Positions 61,494 to 64,000 of a DNA stretch of 64,000 nt are shown here, piece by piece. The stretch covers positions 309,906 to 373,905 of the forward strand of contig NZ_LIYD01000005.1 in the NCBI RefSeq assembly GCF_001278115.1, written 5' to 3'. The notes below the pieces were generated by a model that saw only the letters and a list, made by a program, of their open reading frames with translations, searched no databases and had not been told where the DNA came from. Source of the DNA: Flavobacterium akiainvivens. GTDB lineage: Bacteria; Bacteroidota; Bacteroidia; Flavobacteriales; Flavobacteriaceae. The position numbers and the translations under genes were made by a program. Position 1 is the stretch's first letter; every line of letters begins with the position of its first letter.

Positions 61494-61505
61494 TTATATG
61501 AGTTT

Positions 61506-62012
61506 TTATATGGCGTATGGATCACGGTTTTCTTTGCTGCAAAGCCTGTCTGTAATATTTGCAATAATGGCCCAGCGCACATTTTTACCTTTGCGTACGG
61601 CTACTGCCGTAATCAGCACGCCTATAAATTCAAAAAGGTTTAGTGCAAGTACAAAGAATATGTAAATGAAGTACCATGCTGACGGAAAGTCAAAAAGGTT
61701 TTCATTAAAATGAGCTTCATAATGGTTATGCCTGGTTTCTGTCCATACTAAAGGCTCAAAAAAGATTCTTATGGTCCATGCCAGGGCTATACTGTTAAAT
61801 GGCATAACCACAGCCTGGGCAATAAGTGCCTGTAGCGAATGCCAGCGCACATAATAGCTGGCTTTCCTGTTTGAGAGGTAAAATATAACCGATGCTATTA
61901 CATTAATTATAGGTAGTGGAAGCCCTGCAATTACTGCTACAGTAGACATGAGATAGGCGTTGCCGGCCGGCTCATGTTCATAAGGCTGTACTATATATTC
62001 TTTGGTAGTCAT
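61506..62012 (-). CDS. DUF4870-like membrane protein
   Basis: The 168-residue protein has four hydrophobic segments (NAYLMSTVAVIAGLPLPIINVIASVIFYL, LIAQAVVMPFNSIALAWTI, WYFIYIFFVLALNLFEFIGVLITAVAV) and the small polar segment SYYVRWHSLQALIAQ seen in Tic20/DUF4870 proteins. The function is unknown. The start overlaps the stop of the DUF2752 gene by 4 bp (62009-62012), showing coupling. Confidence 0.7.
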   Translation of the reverse strand: MTTKEYIVQPYEHEPAGNAYLMSTVAVIAGLPLPIINVIASVIFYLSNRKASYYVRWHSLQALIAQAVVMPFNSIALAWTIRIFFEPLVWTETRHNHYEAHFNENLFDFPSAWYFIYIFFVLALNLFEFIGVLITAVAVRKGKNVRWAIIANITDRLCSKENRDPYAI

Positions 62013-62422
62013 AAACCTTTACAAATATTCCATATCCAGTTGCCAAGCATTAGGCTAACGGTTATGGGTATTATAATTTTTTTATTCTTGTTTATAAAGC
62101 GTTCTGCTATTGAGTAGTTGTTGTAGAATGTTTTTTCTCTTCTAAAAAAGTCATACAGCAGCCATGCGGGTAATGTAAGCATAATAATGGCTGCCAGTAA
62201 GCCTAACGGATTAGTTAAGGCTGCTTCTTGCAAATGCCCCTTTGTAATTAATAATACCGAGCGCGTGGTGCCACAGGAGGGACAGGCTATACCGGTTACA
62301 TTTTTGAACAGGCACGGGGTAAAGTTGTGTTTAGGTTCCGGTTGCATTAAGCTCCATCCCAACCAAAAATATCCTACGGAAAGTAATAAAGATACAGAAA
62401 GGTATAGCCTGTTTCCTGACAT
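62009..62422 (-). CDS. DUF2752 membrane protein
   Basis: The 137-residue protein carries the family signature CPSCGTTRSVLLITKGHLQEAALTNPLGL, with two conserved cysteines next to a hydrophobic segment, and three membrane helices. The CPSCG pair suggests metal binding or redox chemistry, but DUF2752 has no settled function. It lies between the TM2-domain and DUF4870-like genes in one operon. Confidence 0.88.
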   Translation of the reverse strand: MSGNRLYLSVSLLLSVGYFWLGWSLMQPEPKHNFTPCLFKNVTGIACPSCGTTRSVLLITKGHLQEAALTNPLGLLAAIIMLTLPAWLLYDFFRREKTFYNNYSIAERFINKNKKIIIPITVSLMLGNWIWNICKGL

Positions 62423-62428
62423 ATTTTG

Positions 62429-62764
62429 TTACAGGTACATTTGTAGTTTTTCCATGTTTTTCTGGCGTGTAGCATCCTGAATAAGGAACCAGTCTACTAA
62501 TGCCCATATACCGCAGCCGCCACCGGTTAAAAGCTTGCCTATGCCAAGCCCTGTGTCGCCTATCATAAAGCGGTCTATGCCTAAATAGCCTACAAAAATA
62601 GATACTATTAAAACCGTTGTTGGGTCTTTAACATCTACACTGTTTATAAGCCCCCATTTAGAATCATCGGCAGCTAAAAGCCTTTCGCGGATAAAATTAA
62701 TGTGGGCCGGGCTAAAAAATTTAGCATTGGTCATTAAATACATGTCTACTTTCTGAGAGTCCAT
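62429..62764 (-). CDS. TM2-domain protein
   Basis: The 111-residue protein has a soluble N-terminal half and a TM2 domain: two helices with the conserved DRFMIGDTGLGIGKLLTGGGCGIWALVDWF. The DRF between helix 1 and the turn is diagnostic. It heads the operon TM2, DUF2752, DUF4870-like, rdgB. TM2 proteins are of unknown function in bacteria and often co-occur with DUF2752. Confidence 0.9.
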   Translation of the reverse strand: MDSQKVDMYLMTNAKFFSPAHINFIRERLLAADDSKWGLINSVDVKDPTTVLIVSIFVGYLGIDRFMIGDTGLGIGKLLTGGGCGIWALVDWFLIQDATRQKNMEKLQMYL

Positions 62765-62991
62765 AAAATTGATTTTGTTATTGGTTGTACAATTGTAAAT
62801 CTATAAAAAAAACAGGAATACGTAACTATGTCTCAAAATTTAACAATAACAGAATATTGTTAGGATTAAAATAAGGCTTTGTTAAAAAAAAGTATTGACT
62901 ATGCTATAGTGATTACTTAATTTATTATGATGTAACCAATTTAATAGTTACTTTTGGGCGGTAAAAAATCGGATATTAATTATTTGGATAT
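62765..62991. other. 227-bp divergent AT-rich intergenic region
   Basis: It separates the TM2 operon from the alpha-oxoamine synthase gene. No ORF, repeat or strong hairpin was seen. A near-consensus TACAATTG (minus strand, about 62790) could be a -7 box for the TM2 operon. Confidence 0.35.
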
Positions 62992-62994
62992 ATG

Positions 62995-64000
62995 ATGAAA
63001 GATCTTTTCGAAAGGATTCAAAAAAATAAAGGGCCTCTTGGCAAATGGGCGTCTCAGGCTGAAGGTTATTATGTATTTCCTAAGCTGGAAGGGCCTCTTA
63101 GCAACCGCATGATGTTTCATGGTAAAGAGGTTATAAACTGGAGTATAAACGATTACCTTGGCCTTGCTAACCACCCGGAGGTGCGTAAGGTAGATGCTGA
63201 GGCTGCAGCTGAATATGGCAGTGCATACCCAATGGGTGCGCGTATGATGAGCGGCCATACAGACTGGCATGAAAAACTTGAGCAGGAACTTGCCAGCTTT
63301 GTAGGTAAGGAATCTGCTTACCTTTTAAACTTTGGCTATCAGGGTATGGTAAGTACCATTGATGCCCTTGTAAGCAAAAACGATGTTATTGTGTATGATG
63401 TAGATAGCCATGCCTGTATTATAGACGGTGTGCGCCTGCACATGGGTAAGCGTTTTACCTACAAGCACAACGATATAGAAAGTATTGAAAAAAACCTTGA
63501 GCGCGCCACTAATATGGCCGAAACTACCGGTGGTGGTATTTTACTTATTACCGAAGGTGTTTTTGGTATGCGTGGCCAGCAGGGCAAGCTTAAAGAAATA
63601 GTTGAACTTAAAAAGAAATATAACTTCCGTCTTCTTGTAGATGATGCACATGGTTTTGGTACTTTGGGTAAAACCGGTGCCGGAGCGGGTGAGGAGCAGG
63701 GCTGCCAGGACGGTATAGATGTGTACTTTAGTACGTTTGCAAAATCTATGGCCAGTATTGGTGCTTTTATTGCTGCTGATAAAGATGTTATAGATTTCCT
63801 TAAATATAACCTTCGCAGCCAGATGTTTGCCAAGGCGCTGCCAATGGTATTGGTTAAAGGTGCCCTTAAGCGCCTTGAAATGCTGCGCACTATGCCAGAG
63901 CTTAAAGACAAGCTTTGGGAAAACGTAAACTACCTGCAAAACGGCCTTAAATCTAAAGGGTTTAATATTGGCGATACCAATACCTGTGTTACACCGGTAT
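62995..64000 (+). CDS. alpha-oxoamine synthase (serine palmitoyltransferase / KBL-like), 5' part
   Basis: The frame opens at 62995 (MKDLFERIQKNKGPLGKWASQAEGYYVFPKLEGP; the ATG at 62992 is directly upstream) and stays open to the window edge, giving 335 residues. It is a fold-type I PLP enzyme of the AONS family: INDYLGLANHPEVRK, YGSAYPMGARMMSGHTDWHEKLE, LNFGYQGMVS, VDSHACIIDG, LLVDDAHGFGTLGKTGAG, and the PLP-lysine segment FSTFAKSMASIGAF. The family covers serine palmitoyltransferase, glycine C-acetyltransferase and biotin F. In flavobacteria a copy like this often serves sphingolipid or sulfonolipid synthesis, but the substrate is not decided here. The C-terminus is missing. Confidence 0.93.
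   Translation, partial: MKDLFERIQKNKGPLGKWASQAEGYYVFPKLEGPLSNRMMFHGKEVINWSINDYLGLANHPEVRKVDAEAAAEYGSAYPMGARMMSGHTDWHEKLEQELASFVGKESAYLLNFGYQGMVSTIDALVSKNDVIVYDVDSHACIIDGVRLHMGKRFTYKHNDIESIEKNLERATNMAETTGGGILLITEGVFGMRGQQGKLKEIVELKKKYNFRLLVDDAHGFGTLGKTGAGAGEEQGCQDGIDVYFSTFAKSMASIGAFIAADKDVIDFLKYNLRSQMFAKALPMVLVKGALKRLEMLRTMPELKDKLWENVNYLQNGLKSKGFNIGDTNTCVTPV

Noticed and set aside
1..64000. CRISPR array, prophage, integrase or insertion sequence
   Set aside because: No regularly spaced direct repeats, transposase, integrase or phage structural genes were found on either strand.

Overview
The window looks like a chromosomal segment of a flavobacterium (Bacteroidota, family Flavobacteriaceae). 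The evidence is type IX secretion sorting domains of both kinds (18708-23821), a SusC/SusD pair, GLPGLI and CarboxypepD_reg-like proteins, start codons without a Shine-Dalgarno sequence, promoters with a TAnnTTTG -7 element, and a tmRNA whose tag ends GENNYALAA. No phage, transposase, integrase or CRISPR array was seen.

Region 1 (1-16778) is the most unusual part. Five alpha/beta hydrolases (the first cut by the window edge) are interleaved with three paralogous TPR histidine kinases of the HisKA_2 type and one NtrC-like response regulator, plus a GLPGLI protein, a catalase and a TlpA-like lipoprotein. Two kinases and the regulator form a tight operon (6901-13357). A near-palindromic motif around CGAAATATCG occurs in spaced pairs upstream of three hydrolase genes and of the kinase operon. 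One copy is shared exactly over 20 bp, in inverted orientation, between 6722-6741 and 13399-13418. I read this as a candidate dedicated sensory regulon; its signal and the hydrolase substrates cannot be read from the sequence.

Region 2 (17137-32515) holds a membrane TPR-HTH regulator, two large secreted proteins (type A and type B T9SS sorting domains) sharing an Ig-like module, the LigD/Ku end-joining pair, an orphan NodT/TolC-type efflux lipoprotein, an SDR/quinone-reductase pair divergent from a Crp/Fnr regulator with an FNR-like box between them, and the tmRNA. A 61-bp element is repeated upstream of the TPR-HTH gene and of the efflux gene.

Region 3 (32516-49225) starts with a saccharopine-dehydrogenase-like enzyme and a polysaccharide utilisation locus: a beta-propeller/HTH membrane regulator, SusC, SusD, a LamG surface lipoprotein, a GH144-like glucanase, a GH3 beta-glucosidase, a GH43-like enzyme with a discoidin-like domain, and a FucP-type sugar symporter. 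GH144 plus GH3 points to beta-1,2-glucan (sophoro-oligosaccharides) degraded to glucose. An 18-bp perfect palindrome sits next to the susC -7 element.

Region 4 (49226-64000) is mostly housekeeping: an OB-fold-like lipoprotein, a KefC-type antiporter with a KefF-like partner, purB, a gluzincin-like peptidase, a sirtuin with one cysteine, an ECF sigma/anti-sigma pair, a TrmH-type methyltransferase, a DEAD-box helicase, an operon of small membrane proteins ending in rdgB, and the 5' part of an alpha-oxoamine synthase running off the right edge.
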